NCBI GenBank assembly: GCA_001939145.1
Contig: LSRX01000179.1
Location: 237,768 to 301,767 of the forward strand
Direction: 5' to 3'
Source of the DNA: Symbiodinium microadriaticum
Taxonomy: Eukaryota; Sar; Dinophyceae; Suessiales; Symbiodiniaceae
DNA length: 64,000 bases
Numbering within the stretch: position 1 is the first letter of the stretch; each line of letters starts with the position of its first letter. Under the pieces are notes generated by a model. That model was not told the DNA's origin. It worked only from the letters and a program-made list of their open reading frames with translations, and did not search any database. Position numbers and translations under genes: made by a program. Shown piece after piece: positions 20,331 through 31,923 of the stretch.

Positions 20331-20825
20331 GAGAGAGAGCGAGAGAGAGAGAGAAAAGAGAGAGAGAGAGAGAGCTCTAGGGTTGGGTGCAAGTTGGGTT
20401 TGGGGTTTTAAGGGATCAGGGTGTATAGCAGTTCTAGCTAGGGTTCCGGGTTTGGGGTTTTAAGGGTTTAGGATTATATATAGCTATATATATATATACA
20501 GATAGATAGATAGATAGATATATAGATAGATAGATAGTATATATATTATATAAGGTTCGGGGTTTAAGGGTTCAGGGTTTATTTTTTATGGTATAAAGCT
20601 AGGTTCCGGGTTTGGGGCATAAGATATGTAGGGTTCAGGGCTGTTTGGGATTAGGGCAAGCAGGGCAGTATTGCAAGATATGCGGCTGTGGCAATGAACA
20701 CCTGGGCTCTCTTCGTCTTGTGCTTTCACGGGTACGTGTTCGAATACATATAACGATTTTTTCCGAGCAGCCTTTGGCGCTTGCACTTGCACCAGGTTTG
20801 CAACCAACGAGCTCTCCAGCTCCAT
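17828..20825 (-). CDS. Methyltransferase-like ELFAG/EQP protein (gene A2), paralogue of B2
   Basis: The start is an ATG at 20825, giving a short first exon (to 20772) that ends NLVQVQAPK. Later exons: about 20200-20155 (FFELFAGEGKVTQLW); 20095-19990 (GYRTASFDKAYGG, MDFL); 19880-19750 (GPDCSSWGM, RSTSMRSSINPFGR); about 19660-19490 (LVLLLLLMLA, WMIEQP, RWQWMTNRVV); 19480-19330 (TFWMMHHGCGSPKRT, LDLGRLSKAEK); 19235-19165 (GKDGKMKFTGRKKELKQSG); 18190-17990 (YTTKFGENILKAYENW, IFDDLPMGDLW); 17905-17828 (IPDSWHASMKRFREEV, TAG stop). The segments occur in the same order as in B2 and align with it closely. I recognise the family as dinoflagellate-specific and multicopy. ELFAGEG resembles the SAM-binding motif I, SFD an acidic motif II, PDCSSW a Pro-Cys motif IV and IEQP a motif VI, so a divergent C5-methyltransferase fold is a fair inference. 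Activity is unknown. Several donors read AG^GC. Confidence 0.78.
18257..18314 (-). repeat. Intronic telomere-like run in gene A2
   Basis: TTTAGGG with TTAGGG, TTTCGGG and TTTGGG variants, inside the intron just upstream (minus sense) of the exon at about 18190. Confidence 0.75.
18386..18540. repeat. CTAC / CGACCTAC microsatellite
   Basis: Tandem CTAC tetramers with a CGAC sub-variant (CCTACCGA units), lying in an A2 intron. Confidence 0.9.
18655..18723. repeat. TA microsatellite
   Basis: About 33 uninterrupted TA dinucleotides in an A2 intron, with a shorter run at 18599-18615. Confidence 0.95.
20276..20375. repeat. GA microsatellite
   Basis: GAGAGA runs with CAGA and AAAA interruptions. 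The run lies in the first intron of A2 on the sense-strand side as CT repeats. Confidence 0.9.
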
Positions 20826-21367
20826 TGCACACACAAGATCGCGAAGCTCTATCTAGAGGCCCGGAGTCCAAACTGTGCGTTCTCGCCCAGGCAACATACA
20901 CGTGCTACAATGTACGTTACATATGCAATGTGCGGCTTAACATGTTCAAGACCCCAAGCTCAAAACCAGCTGCATGCAGAGAGGTTCTCACTCAAGCATG
21001 GCCAATCTGCTCACGAAGCTTCAACAGAAAGCCGCCTGCAAGGCAACTGCGAACTTGCCACTGGCGAACACGAGGCGGGCGTCGTGGAGGCATCCTGGCA
21101 AGTGGGGTTGGGTTTTGGGTTCGCACTACGTGCACACATACATCGGCTGGCGAAGCGATGCAAGCTGGTTCTGTATTTTCACACAGACGGCGAATCTTGA
21201 GCACGATGTTAGCACCGGCCCGGAACTTGAAACCCCTGGTGCGAGCACCTATCCCGACAGCAGACAAACTGGCAAACTCCGAGGCTTGCACGTCTGTGCT
21301 GCTGGATAACCCATTATGGATGTTCTTGCTGCATCCACGTGAAAACGTACAGTCACGGCTCCACAAA
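20826..21367. other. A1-A2 intergenic gap
   Basis: About 540 nt between the stop of A1 and the ATG of A2, matching the 561 nt between B1 and B2. No exon is needed here. A dinoflagellate trans-splice acceptor for A2 would be expected in this gap, but I could not single one out. Confidence 0.5.
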
Positions 21368-24300
21368 TCAGGACGTCTTGCTGTATGCCTGCACACACAC
21401 ACACAGACAATTCATATTAAAGAAAACATAAGAACATGCATGCACTCTCTCCACGACACAAGTGCACAGACTCACCTCCTTTGCAGCACGTCTGCATTCA
21501 GCATCTGGCTTACCTTCATCCTTTGCGCTTTTAAAGGCTTTGTGGTATGCAACGGATTTCCGGCTCTTGGCTTCCTTTGCAAGCTCTTCCTTAGTTTTCT
21601 GCTTGGTGGCTGTCGCCTTGGCTTTCGCCTTACCTCTGGGCTTGGCTTTGGCCTTGGCATCTCCTTTCTCCTTCTTCGAAACCCGGCTCTTGGCATCGTC
21701 TGCCTCCTCTTGCTCCTCCTGTGACATCTCCTCAGCATCTTCATCCTCATCATTCTTTGCCTTGACTCCCCGACCCCTGCCACGTCCACGCCCTCTGCCC
21801 CGCCCACAGGCAGTGGTTCCACGACCGCCCCGGGGCAGACCACGGCCTGCTGGCCGCTTGAAGCTAACAGGCTCATCCTCGTCATCATCATCACTCTCAG
21901 CGTCCTCTGAAGCACTTCGGTCGGGCTTGGAAATCAAGACTTTGCACTTAGCCTTTGCTTTCGCTTTGGTTTTAGCCTTGGCCCCACTCATCCGATTCTG
22001 CTCTGCAGGACATAAGGCCTTTACATCGCCTAAGGAAGGGCAGGGTGGCAAGACTGGCGAGCCATCTGCTTCAGTCGGGAGTTCCCCTTCGGGTTCGGTC
22101 GGAGTGACAGCAGCATCGGATTCAGCTGGAATCGGAGAGCAGCTGCGATCCTTAGGCAAGCGGGGATACATTTAGCTAGGGTTTAGGGTTTCGGGTTTAG
22201 GGTTTAGCTATATAGCTAGAGTTTATAGGGTTTGATGTTTTGGGTCGGGATTGTATGCACCACTGATTTTTTCAGGATACAGCGCATGCTATTCAGCTAA
22301 GCAGCATCCCTATTTGGATCGTAGTGAAGGGTGACGTGGCTCCGAACTTCATCAGCACTGCCATCGTCATCAGCATCATCATCGGGATCTGTCGCCTGAG
22401 AGCCCTCCTGATCAACCTGGCCCAAGCGAAGCAGGGCTGGCTGTCCCGAGCCAGCAGCCTTAGCCTCTGCGCTCAGGTGCGGCTCCTCAATCTCGAAGAG
22501 CTTGCTGCCGAGGCTCACGATCTCCATGTCGTACGGAACAGTATCGAAGCAGTCAGGTCCTAGGCTGCGCGTATAGGGAAGGAATTGCATTTAAATATTG
22601 ATTACCGGGGCTTGTGTTGTACATGTACAGTTCAGCTAAGGGTCCAGTACCTGAAGGCATGTCCGTCCCAGCAAGCAATGCACTCTTTGCCACTGTCTCA
22701 GCATCCGGACTGGTTCGAGGCCTCTTTGGCAAAACCTTCTCTGGGGTTTGCTGAACCTCCTCGAGTGCTTCTACACGGGGCCTCTTTGCATCGCTTGCTG
22801 TTGCCGGCAACACCTTCTCTGAGGGCTTCTGGGGTGCTTCACAGGGTCTCTTTTCATCGCTTGCTGTTGCTGCCAAGGCCTTCTCTGAGGGCTTCTGGGG
22901 TGCTTCTACACGGGGCCTCTTTGCATCGCTTGTTGTTGCCGGCGACACCTTCTCTGAGGGCTTCTGGGGTGCTTCACAGGGTCTCTTTGCATCGCCTGCT
23001 GTTGCTGCCAAGGCCTTCTCTGAGGGCTCCCGGGGTGCTTCTACACAGGGTCTCTTTGCATCGCTTGTTGTTGCTGCCAAGGCCTTCTCTGAGGGCTGAT
23101 GGGGCCTCTTGGAAGCCTCAGGTGCTGAAGCCTCAACCCATGATGCCTTTGCAGCTTCCTCCAAGCTCAAGACTTTTGCTTGCATAATCTGCTGATCCTC
23201 TAGAGCAAGCAGCCTTTCAAGTTCCGCCATCTCAGCCTCCAGCATCATTGCTTCCAGCTCTCGTTGCTCCTGGGCCAACAAGTCCTGGAGTAGATGGCCT
23301 TCGGCCTCCAGCTCCTTAAGCTCCCTTAGCTCGGCCAAGGCCTCAGCCTCCAAGCGAGCCTCAGCCTCTGGCTTAATGCACTTCAAAGCCTTGATAGCAG
23401 CTATATCTGGACTGCAGGAATCACAATTCAAGCAGCGGTAGCCATATGTTCTGCACTTGACGAAATAATGCTCGCCCCTCTTCTTTGCTTCAGACCGTGG
23501 TGAGTAAGGCAAACCTCGGAACTAAGCAAACCACATGGGAAACCACATGCACCACCACTGCTGCCTTGAAGCCTTTCGGAGGTGGCGTCACGATCATACT
23601 CGAGCCGGAAGATGCGGAACCAGGGCCACGAGGAACCACACCTGCAGCCGAGATCTAGGGTTTACATAGTATCTCCTATAGGGTTCAGGGTTTAGGGTTT
23701 CCAGTTTAGGGCTTAGGGTTTAGGGGTGTAGGGTTTAGGGGTGTAGGGCTTATAGGGTTTATAAGACAGATTGTGCCAGACATGCAGCCTGGCAGGCTCA
23801 GCTTTGCAAGCTTCTTCTCATCAAGCACCTGGGCTAAGCGCTGATCACATCGCTAGCTATGCATGCTATAAAGTAGCACCCGGAATCCCACATATCAATC
23901 CCGCGAAGGTATTCCGAAACCTAGACCCCGGAATCGTCAACCCCAAAAGCCCTTGCGCACAATCACCGGTGCATCCTGGTGGCTTCGGCTGTGGCTTTCC
24001 CGTGCGACTCGAGTTTTGGTTTCGGAGACTGGTTAGTTGCGGCATGTGGTTCGGCTGGGATCGGGGCTTCAGCAGGTGAAGCTAGGATCGGGGATTCGGC
24101 AGCATCTGCTTCGGTAGCTGCTGCGACCCGGGCTTCGGTAGCAGGTGGGGCTAGGGCTTCGGGAGCCAGGATCGGGGCTTCGGTAGGTGGTGCTAGGACC
24201 GGGGCTTCGGTAGCAGGTGGAGCCGGGATCGGGGCTTTGGTAGAAGGTGGTGCTAGGATCGGGGCTTCGGTAGAAGGTGGTGCTAGGACCGGGGCTTCGG

Positions 24301-24797
24301 TAGAAGGTGGTGCTGGGATGTCATCAACTTCTGCATCCTCCTCCATGGCCTCTGACTCCCCTGCTTCATGCGACCCGGAGGAAGAAGAAGACGTGTCTTC
24401 CTCGCGACCACCCACGGACGAAGTGCCGCCTCGGGTAGCAATCGGAGTTCAAAGGGTTTAGGTCAGGGCTTCGGGAAGGCAAGGTTGAACTGCTGAACCA
24501 TTGAACCATATACAGGTAATTAGTCGTATTGCAATTTTGCCTTAGGCCCGTGATTTGGTCAATCGGATCGGGTTTAAGGCTTAGGGCCTCGGGGTGTAGT
24601 GTACATTTTCACAATGCTGTATACGGGCATCGGGGTATGAACTGATTCGGGCTAGGTGCTTTGCGGAATAGGAATGCCCGATGCATTGAAGAGCCGACGG
24701 ATACCAGCATCCCTCGGGGTGTGAGGGCGTTTCGCGACCTTCGCGAAAATCGTCACCATGTTTCGAACTATCCAAGCTTGCGCCTGCAGCTCGGGAC
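21368..24797 (-). CDS. Acidic / Lys-Ala-rich zinc-ribbon-like protein (gene A1), paralogue of B1
   Basis: Exons from high to low: 24797-24660 (WIVRNMVTIFAKVAKRPHTP, NASGIPIP); 24415-23970 (acidic, then APPSTEAP-type repeats); 23640-23540 (TPPPKGFKAAVV); 23520-22640 (HYFVKC, YRCLNCDSC, a Glu/Leu coiled coil, then a 20-residue SDAKRP/QKPSEK repeat); 22590-22330 (acidic); 22171-21476 (DDDDEDEP, GRGRGR tract, KAKAK tract, SRKSVAYHKA); and a final exon at 21388-21368 (AYSKTS, TGA). The last intron, 21389-21475, has a clear GTGAGT donor and a CAG acceptor after a TG repeat. Paired CxxC sites suggest a small zinc ribbon. The basic, low-complexity C-terminus suggests chromatin or nucleic-acid binding. 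All of this is inferred. It aligns segment by segment with B1. The start exon is not fixed; candidates lie at 25.0-25.7 kb. Confidence 0.75.
22172..22212 (-). repeat. Telomere-like run at an A1 splice acceptor
   Basis: TTTAGGG/TTTCGGG units directly abut the exon at 22171. On the minus strand the intron ends CCCTAAACCCTAG, so the AG of a telomere-like unit is the likely acceptor. Confidence 0.65.
22700..23100 (-). repeat. 60-nt-scale coding repeat in A1
   Basis: Six or seven degenerate units of about 57-66 nt encode SDAKRP[RC][VE]EAPQKPSEK-like peptides. The alternation of ATT and ATA codons at the unit start shows two interleaved subtypes. Confidence 0.8.
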
Positions 24798-25012
24798 CTG
24801 TCAGATACATGCAGCCGCACATGCAAAACAACCGGAGCTGATTGTACATGTATTTTTCCGCCTCCGGGAGCCTTCCTTGTCCGAGGCAGATTCGACACAT
24901 AAAACCTCGACAAATACTCCGCAATGATTGGCACGGTTGGCCGAAGACCTGGGGATACAAGGGATGTGCATGTGCTACACGTCAGCGGATCAGGTCATGC
25001 TGTATCTGTACG

Positions 25013-25695
25013 TTAAACCAAGAAACCAACGTGGCTAATCAGGGGAGCAAGGAGGTCGATATTGTCAGCCAGTGCAGCTCGTCCCAGATGTTCATACTGC
25101 AAGATCACAAGCTTGTCCTTCAAAAGTTGATTCATGATGACTGGACTAGCTTTCCATGCCGAAAGCACCGGGCAGCCAGTGTCGGCCATTGCATCCGCAC
25201 ACATTTGCAAGAAGCTTCTTAGCCTATAGGCTATATCCTTTATACGACCGATGGTTGCCATACCACACATGTTCATGAACATTGGAGCCTTGCGGGCCGC
25301 AGAGATTGGAAGTTGACAACGCATCGAGGCTCAAGCTCACTTCAACATCGCAACATTCTCCAGAACTGCATAAACAAGATGGGCTGGCCCCGAAGATCGT
25401 GATCATGTGTTCCAAGAACACGCACCATGCGGGCCTGCTGCAATCGCAGGTACTCTATGGATGGTATGGATGGACCTGTGCACAACATACAGCAGGGGCG
25501 CACCTCAGGGCCGATCATAGGAAGGGCGGTTCGGTTTTGATGCTGAAATGTTGAGTCGAGACAGAAGAGATACACATCTGTAACTTCATGCACCATGCAT
25601 GGTACATTAAACCCTAGAAATGAAGAAACAGCCGCTTTTATAAGTTTATGGCCGGCAACAGATTTGTGGTACACTTTACCCAATATCCATAACAA
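25013..25695 (-). other. Candidate upstream exons of gene A1
   Basis: Minus-strand open stretches 25324-25013 (contains ALADNIDLLAPLISHVG) and 25695-25342 (contains GKVYHKSVAGHKLIKAAV) have gene-like composition. The first resembles the B1 first exon (LNEDVLAPVVTHLG), which supports it as an A1 exon. The second is unassigned. Confidence 0.45.
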
Positions 25696-25739
25696 ACCCT
25701 CAACGAACCGAAATAAGTGTTACAAAGGAAGGTCCAGGA

Positions 25740-28700
25740 TATATATATTATATATATATATATATAGTTTTTGTATATATACATCAATATCATGCAGATT
25801 CGGATTATTTGGGTCGCTTTCTTACAACAGTCGGTCCCTTATGAGAGACGCTGTGGGTTGGGATGAACTGTCTGACTTCTAAACTGTCAATTTCAATCAA
25901 CATTGCAGTAAACTGGACACTGCGTTTATTTCGGACGGAAATACAACTTCAAGACGAGCGGTCATTGCACATGCATGTGTAAGGCTGAAGCCATAATGTG
26001 ATTGTTGTCAGGATTCGTCAATGATGGTGGCAATCGCAGTGACACTGCTTGTTGTGCTGCCGCGATGATAACAAATGCAGCGGTCGTTAAAATAATCCCC
26101 AGGGTCCAAAGGAAAAACATGCAGTTCAGAAGCCTTATACCCTACACTCTGACACCGCAGAATCCTGAGGCCTTTGTAAGGCCCTGTGATGTTTTAGGCG
26201 CACACGCCCTTGGGATACCAAGACCAGTGACACCAGACGGAGAGCAGCACAACTGAAGACTGGTACAAAGATCGCCCATGCAGTAATTAGACAGGGCTCC
26301 AATACAGCTCCCCAAATACTGCTAGTAGGACTTACTAGGATCTTTATTCCAAGGGTTCCCAGTTCAACACGAACCCTCTGGGTTAAGAAAAGGGTTTAGG
26401 GTTCCGAACCCGAAACACACGCTGAAGCCTAAGCCATCGCGCGAGGTCCGTCTGCGTGAGCCAGGGAGGTGGGAAGAGGCTGAGGGCTCAGGGTTTAGCT
26501 TTGGTTTAAATGATGTGGGTACCTCCCTAGATGGATTTATGTTTCGCGGTTTCGGATCTAGTAGGCTTAGGGTTTAGGGGTTGGGTTTAGGGTTCAAGGC
26601 TTGAGGCTGGCTAGGGTTTTTTAGGGTTTGGGCGGTTTGGGCTTAGGCTTTGCAGTTTCGGATTTGGGGTTAAGGCTTACAGGGCCTAGTGTGAGGTTTA
26701 CGCAACTTTAGGCTTTTGGGGGTCTTAGGGTTCAGTTTGGTAAGGTCCACGGTGCAGTTTAGGTTTGAGAACGTAGGGAGGACCGGTAAGTGAATGAACA
26801 TGTCTGAAGAGATTTTCTTTCATGTGTTTTAGTACGAGCTTATAAATGGCATAAACCCGCGTCACAACGCCAACGACCCATGTACCAAAATAGATCCAGA
26901 GATATCAAGTTTGCAGCTTTCAGCATTGGGGGGTTCGGATTTAAAAGGCTTGAGAGTTGCAGCGTTGAGGGTTTATTTAGAGAGCTTACGTGAGTCCTGA
27001 CGAACACACGTGGGTTCTTTATCATGTTTTCTTTGTAAAAGTCCTTAAAAAGGTAGGTTATTTAGGGTCCAGGTGGCGCGTAAGACATGTCATTCATGAG
27101 AGAATCAGTCATAACTCTAAACCTTAAACCCCAAGGGCTTAAGGCTTAAGCCCAACAAATCCTCACCTCCAAGGTCCTGGCTCTTGAAGGACTATTCCCG
27201 TGTTTATGTTCGGATCCTGCTCATGGTAGACCGGTAGACCCTTATCTACATGGGCAGTGTGCCTTGAGTCTATGCCTATACGCAATCTGTAGACCATCTA
27301 AGCTTTTGAGCCTTGAAACTCGAACTTGCAAACCGACACGCTTTAACTTTATACAAGGCTCAGGAGAATTCATTCAAGACGGCGGGAGCGGAGTCTTGTT
27401 CCTTGAGCCGAGACGCACTGGATTCCAATACAAAGCCACTGAACTTCACTGAACATCTGATTCTGATGATTCGGGCTCCTGTACACGGCTCAGCCAGGTT
27501 CCTATATACAGCTAGCTCCCGCAACCTGAAATCTGAAACCCGAAAGCCCCGAACCGGAGCCAAACTCAAAGGGAGTTTCAGAAATCAGAAAGGTGGGCCA
27601 CACTCGCCCCTCTACATAGTAGGATCGGGCCCGGTCCAGGTGTCGCGTGGCTTCGTGCTTCCACCGAAGTGGAGCATGGAACCCCCGGTGTTGCCTGAGG
27701 ACAAATTACCGCAAAAAGGACAGAGGGCGACTACTAGTAGGATTTATGGTTTGCCAGGGTTTAGGGACTAGCATCAGCATAGGATCCTAAAAGTTTGTGC
27801 GGGGATGCGTAAAAAGTCAGAACTCAATGCCCAATGTCCATCGTTATTGGAGTAATTGCTTCTTGTCATGAAATTGATCCGATAAGAGTTGCAAAAGCAA
27901 ACATTCGGAAATCTCAAGTCATCGCTGCCGTCGTCGTGGTCGTCGCTCTAGTAGTCAAGATAAATTATTTAAAAAAAACATTATCAACATGAATAAGAAA
28001 ATGATTAACAAATGTGCGTGGGCCTTGTCGTCGTCATAATGATAGTTGGTGGCCTCGAAGGAGCCAAGTTGGTGGCGCAGGCCTCCATCACACGGCTTCA
28101 GAGAGCCATGGCCCCTCGGTGTTCGGACCCTTCGTGCGGGGGTCCGCGCTTTGGTTTTGGAGATCTCGTCTCTTACGGTGTGTTTAAATGTGCGGAAAAT
28201 GAACTAGCGGTCTGAGGTGGCGTGGGATTTGGGGCTTAGAGCTGCTTTGTTGAGTACACTGCTTAAGCCGGGCGCGTGGTCCCAGGTTGAGGTTTGATGA
28301 TGCTCGCTGAATATTGGGTGATTATCGGATTTCTTCAGTGCTTCTACATGTTACATGGTCTATGTAGGGCTTTGGGTGTTGGTGTTTAAAGTTTAGGCTC
28401 TGCAGTGCCTCCTCTTACGTTTTGGTTCGGAAGGGCCAGGGTCAGCTGCTTGGGTCACACCTGTGTGCCTCAGGAACATGCCCTGCAAACTGCCGGCAGC
28501 CTTGATGAGTGGTGGGCCGAGGTTCTTAGTAACTTTCGAGGGACGTGGGGCTTAAGATCTGGCCCCTTTTGCTGCGCATCTGTTTTCGCAACATTATGAA
28601 TTGCCGCGGGGATTAGAGAGCGCAGAGCTTTGAGGGCCCGTGGTCAGTCCTGAGTTAACACCAGGCTGTATTACAACACCAGCTCCTCCCTCGCATCGTG

Positions 28701-29136
28701 CTCCCCCCCCCACACACCTGAACCGAAATGGCCACCCTTCACCCAGAACGCCAAACTCCAATGCCTTCAACCCTAAACTCTTAAGCCCTAAACTCCTATG
28801 CTCTCAACCCTAAGCCCTAAACCCCAACCCCAACCGCTTGAACATCCCCTAACCACCCTTGGCTCAACTGCGGCAAAGCACCCATGATTTCGAGAATCTC
28901 TTACCGATGCTTTCTGAGATTCCTTGGAGCTGCTCTTGGTGCTCTTAGAACGGGAGTTCAGAAGAATCGCTAAACCTAAATCCAGTAAAGCACCTGTCAG
29001 ACTGTCGTCGCATGCATGAGTGCCAAAACACACACGCGATGCTCTCTTCAGGTCTTATTCTGGCCCCGGTTCAGGGTCCATGCCGCTGTGACGTTTGGGC
29101 TTGCTGGAAGACATAATTTATCCGTAGCTCGCACGA
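25740..29136. other. Gene-poor region
   Basis: No exon that I can support. It contains a TA microsatellite at about 25740-25770, many degenerate TTTAGGG words near 26390-26760, a half-copy of the AAAAAGGTAGGTT...GGGTCCAGG element at 27046-27074, and scattered short open frames on both strands without recognisable motifs. Confidence 0.55.
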
Positions 29137-29251
29137 TAAGCCGATAAGCCCTATAAGCCCTATACTGCTATAAAACCTATAAACCCTATAAACCCTATAC
29201 ACCCTATAAGCCCTATAAACCCTATAAGCCCTATGAGCCCTAGAAGCTCTA
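29137..29251 (+). repeat. CCCTATAAG/CCCTATAAA array, LINE target (left part)
   Basis: About twelve nonamer-like units CCCTATAAG, CCCTATAAA or CCCTATACA in tandem, a variant of the telomere-like repeat. The last 13 nt (29239-29251) are the target-site duplication of the LINE. The array resumes at 34621. Confidence 0.9.
29239..29251 (+). repeat. Target-site duplication, 3' side of LINE
   Basis: CCTAGAAGCTCTA, identical to 34608-34620. The LINE's T-run (its A-tail on the minus strand) begins at the next base. Confidence 0.92.
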
Positions 29252-29529
29252 TTTTTTCTCACGTGCAGACTGAAAGTCTGGGCACAGAAGCCTAGCCGAT
29301 GGTATAGCATCAAGACGTAAAATCGTGTATCTTAGCATCGAAAGAGTGAAACATACTGAGTATACTCTACACTTAAAACAATTAAATCTGCCTGTGACGT
29401 AAAGATATGTATAAGGGGAGAATGAAGCGAGTATTTGCGTGCCTGTAATAAGATATATACAATATATGTTCGAGAGACTGATTAGTGCAGCTGGGCAGCT
29501 TGCCTGAAGGTCGCGGCGCTGCTCCGCGC

Positions 29530-29571
29530 ATTCGGTGAAGAACATTCGGTGAAGAGAGTTCGGTGATGTGT
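29530..29571 (-). repeat. Three TCACCGAA motifs in LINE 3' UTR
   Basis: Sense-strand TCACCGAA occurs three times at about 15-nt spacing, past the ORF2 stop. The same triple motif occurs at the ORF2 start (33241-33285). Confidence 0.85.
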
Positions 29572-29643
29572 CTATAGTATACATTTGGCGATAATCATTG
29601 GCTGAAGGTTTTCTGGTGTTGTAATGTTGTTAACTGCTTTGCT

Positions 29644-31923
29644 TTAGCTATGTTGTGGCTTTGTAGCAAATATTCCCTGTCTTGTCTGTGCTTGCTGTAT
29701 TACGTATTGCCGATGCTCATTGTTCATATCATCATAGCTTTCGGGTCGTTTTAGCAAAGCGAATGCATCTTTAAATGTCTCTAAAAGCCATGATGCTCTT
29801 GGTTTACCTGGACGTCTATATTCAAGCCTAGGTCTGTTTGTGTATGGATCTAACATAACTTGTTTCATGGGGTCCTTCGAATCAGTCCTCAATATGTGTC
29901 CCAGTAGTCTTACCTTTCTTGTCATCCATGTTAGAGAAAACTTTTCAATGAGGTGGTGGTGATCCGTTCGCAGGATATCTAAAACTTTCTGATTCGTGAA
30001 ATTACGATCGACAAAAGTGGGAGGGATCTTTAAAATTCTGCGAAGTCCTTTCATCTGAAAAGCATTCAGTTTATTCAAATCAGGTTGTGTGAGCTGTATG
30101 CATTCAAGCCCATAGAGCACTTTGCTTTTCAAAATTGAGTCGAACACCCTTAGCTTCCATTTCACTGTGTTTTGGGCCTTGTTCCAAAAAAGTTTTAGCC
30201 TATTGCATGTGACAGTGGCATCTGCAATGCGATTACAAACCTCTCGGTGATTATCCACCGTGTCTGTAAGTATTGAGCCTAAGTATGTGGCTTCATGTTT
30301 GCGTGGGACAAGTGTCCCATCGATATATTTAACACTGGATGTTCCCTGATTCAGGGTAAGATTAATGCACTTGTCGTAGTTTAAGCTCATGTTATAGTAT
30401 CTGGATTCAGCTTGAATTGCGTGTAGCAGTTTGTTTATTGTATGAGTATGAGTTCCAAAGATTAACGTGTCGTCTGCATATAAAATTTCGGCGAATTCTA
30501 TTCCAGGTAACGGCTCTCTCTGCTTTGGAGTGTTCAGTTTGGCCTTAATATCCTTGAACATTGCAGACATTAGTAGTGTGAATAAAAATGGTGAGAGGGG
30601 GCAACCCTGACGAATCCCAGACTCCTGCGATTTGTAATCTGAACATTGGTTGTCCATTTTGATCCTGAACAGTGGATCTTGGTACATGCTAGCAATCAAC
30701 TGAAACATGTTGGGTGGTACTTTTAGCCTGCGTAGAACCTGTAAAAGTTTTGTTTGGTTCACTTTGTCGAAAGCTTTCTCCCAATCTAATAAAATAAGTG
30801 ACAGGTTCGAATGCTGTCTTTCGGCTAGATCCAATAATCTTCTTGCTATGAAAATAGCTTGTGTTGTTGATTTCCTGGGGCGAAAACCGTATTGCGATTT
30901 TTGGATCCATGGGTCGTATGCATGTAGAAGTCGAGTTCTTATCATACCTGCTAGTATTTTGTAAAACACTTGCAATAGTGCAATTGGTCTGTAATTTTGC
31001 ATTTGTGTGGCATCTCCTTTTTTATAGATGGCTACTAAATTGGCCTTTTTAAAAGATTCCGGGAACTCATGTCTTTGAATCATGTCATTGTATAACGATA
31101 GCAAAGAATTTCGATTTGTAACGGAAAGCCATTTCACTAGCTCTGCTCGGCATCCATCTAGTCCCGGAGTTTTGTTGTTTTTTTGCGCATCTATTATATT
31201 GTCAAGCTCCGGTAAAGTAAAAAGCTCGTCGTTCATATTGCTTGTACCTTCTATAAGTGGGGTAGCCTCTTTTTCTGGATCTAGGTCATTCTCTTCCGGT
31301 TGGGCCCACTGTATCTCGGCAAAATATTCCGCTGCCGTTGATGGAAAATCCTTTTCTTTGATGAGCTCACCATGCTTGTTTTTGAATTTATAACGTTTTG
31401 GTTGGAAGGTCTTTCTTGCCCTTTTTAGTCCATCCCATTTATATCCATCCCGTGTGATTTCTTCAAGTTCTTGTAGTAGCACCCATTCTTTGTCTTTTTT
31501 TCCCTGCAACCGAATGTTCTTACTTAAGTCTCGGGCTTTCATGAAGTCATTTTCTTCGATCGCTTTCTGCTTGGCTTCGATTAGATTCCAGGTGGTTTCA
31601 GAAAGATAGGGTTTCTTCTGTTCAGCGGGTATACGCGTGAAGTACTTATCCGCCGACTCGATGAGTATGTCAGCAAGAGTGTCAAAGGCTTTTGTACAAT
31701 TCCAATTGTCCAGCTGTCGTTGTTCCTCTATTTTCTGCTCGACGAACAGATTGTAAGCATGTTTTTGAGTCTGGGTGGGAGTCCTGTAACTTTGTGGGAT
31801 CAGTTGTCGTTTGTCTCGCTTTTTCTGGGCCAGTTTCAAGTGCACATCGGCAATCAGAAGGGCATGATCCGCATCCAAGATAGTTTCTTGAATGGTTGTA
31901 ATATTGGAAAAAGCATTTTCCAT
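29644..31923 (-). CDS. LINE ORF2, reverse transcriptase part
   Basis: 759 codons. The N-terminal residues finish the endonuclease domain (DADHALLIADV, about residues 18-28). The reverse transcriptase follows: KTPGLDGCRAELV (finger/palm entry), NYRPIALL, QYGFRPRKSTTQA, LILLDWEKAFDKV (first catalytic Asp), GIRQGCPLSPFLF, and EILYADDTLIF with the catalytic YADD at about residues 482-485. A thumb-like region and a C-terminal RRPGKPRASWL segment close it. It copies element RNA at a nicked target. The first ATG of this frame is downstream of the real ORF2 start; it is the continuation of the endonuclease frame after a one-base shift. Neither a CCHC zinc knuckle nor RNase H is evident. Confidence 0.93.
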   Translation of the reverse strand: MENAFSNITTIQETILDADHALLIADVHLKLAQKKRDKRQLIPQSYRTPTQTQKHAYNLFVEQKIEEQRQLDNWNCTKAFDTLADILIESADKYFTRIPAEQKKPYLSETTWNLIEAKQKAIEENDFMKARDLSKNIRLQGKKDKEWVLLQELEEITRDGYKWDGLKRARKTFQPKRYKFKNKHGELIKEKDFPSTAAEYFAEIQWAQPEENDLDPEKEATPLIEGTSNMNDELFTLPELDNIIDAQKNNKTPGLDGCRAELVKWLSVTNRNSLLSLYNDMIQRHEFPESFKKANLVAIYKKGDATQMQNYRPIALLQVFYKILAGMIRTRLLHAYDPWIQKSQYGFRPRKSTTQAIFIARRLLDLAERQHSNLSLILLDWEKAFDKVNQTKLLQVLRRLKVPPNMFQLIASMYQDPLFRIKMDNQCSDYKSQESGIRQGCPLSPFLFTLLMSAMFKDIKAKLNTPKQREPLPGIEFAEILYADDTLIFGTHTHTINKLLHAIQAESRYYNMSLNYDKCINLTLNQGTSSVKYIDGTLVPRKHEATYLGSILTDTVDNHREVCNRIADATVTCNRLKLFWNKAQNTVKWKLRVFDSILKSKVLYGLECIQLTQPDLNKLNAFQMKGLRRILKIPPTFVDRNFTNQKVLDILRTDHHHLIEKFSLTWMTRKVRLLGHILRTDSKDPMKQVMLDPYTNRPRLEYRRPGKPRASWLLETFKDAFALLKRPESYDDMNNEHRQYVIQQAQTRQGIFATKPQHS

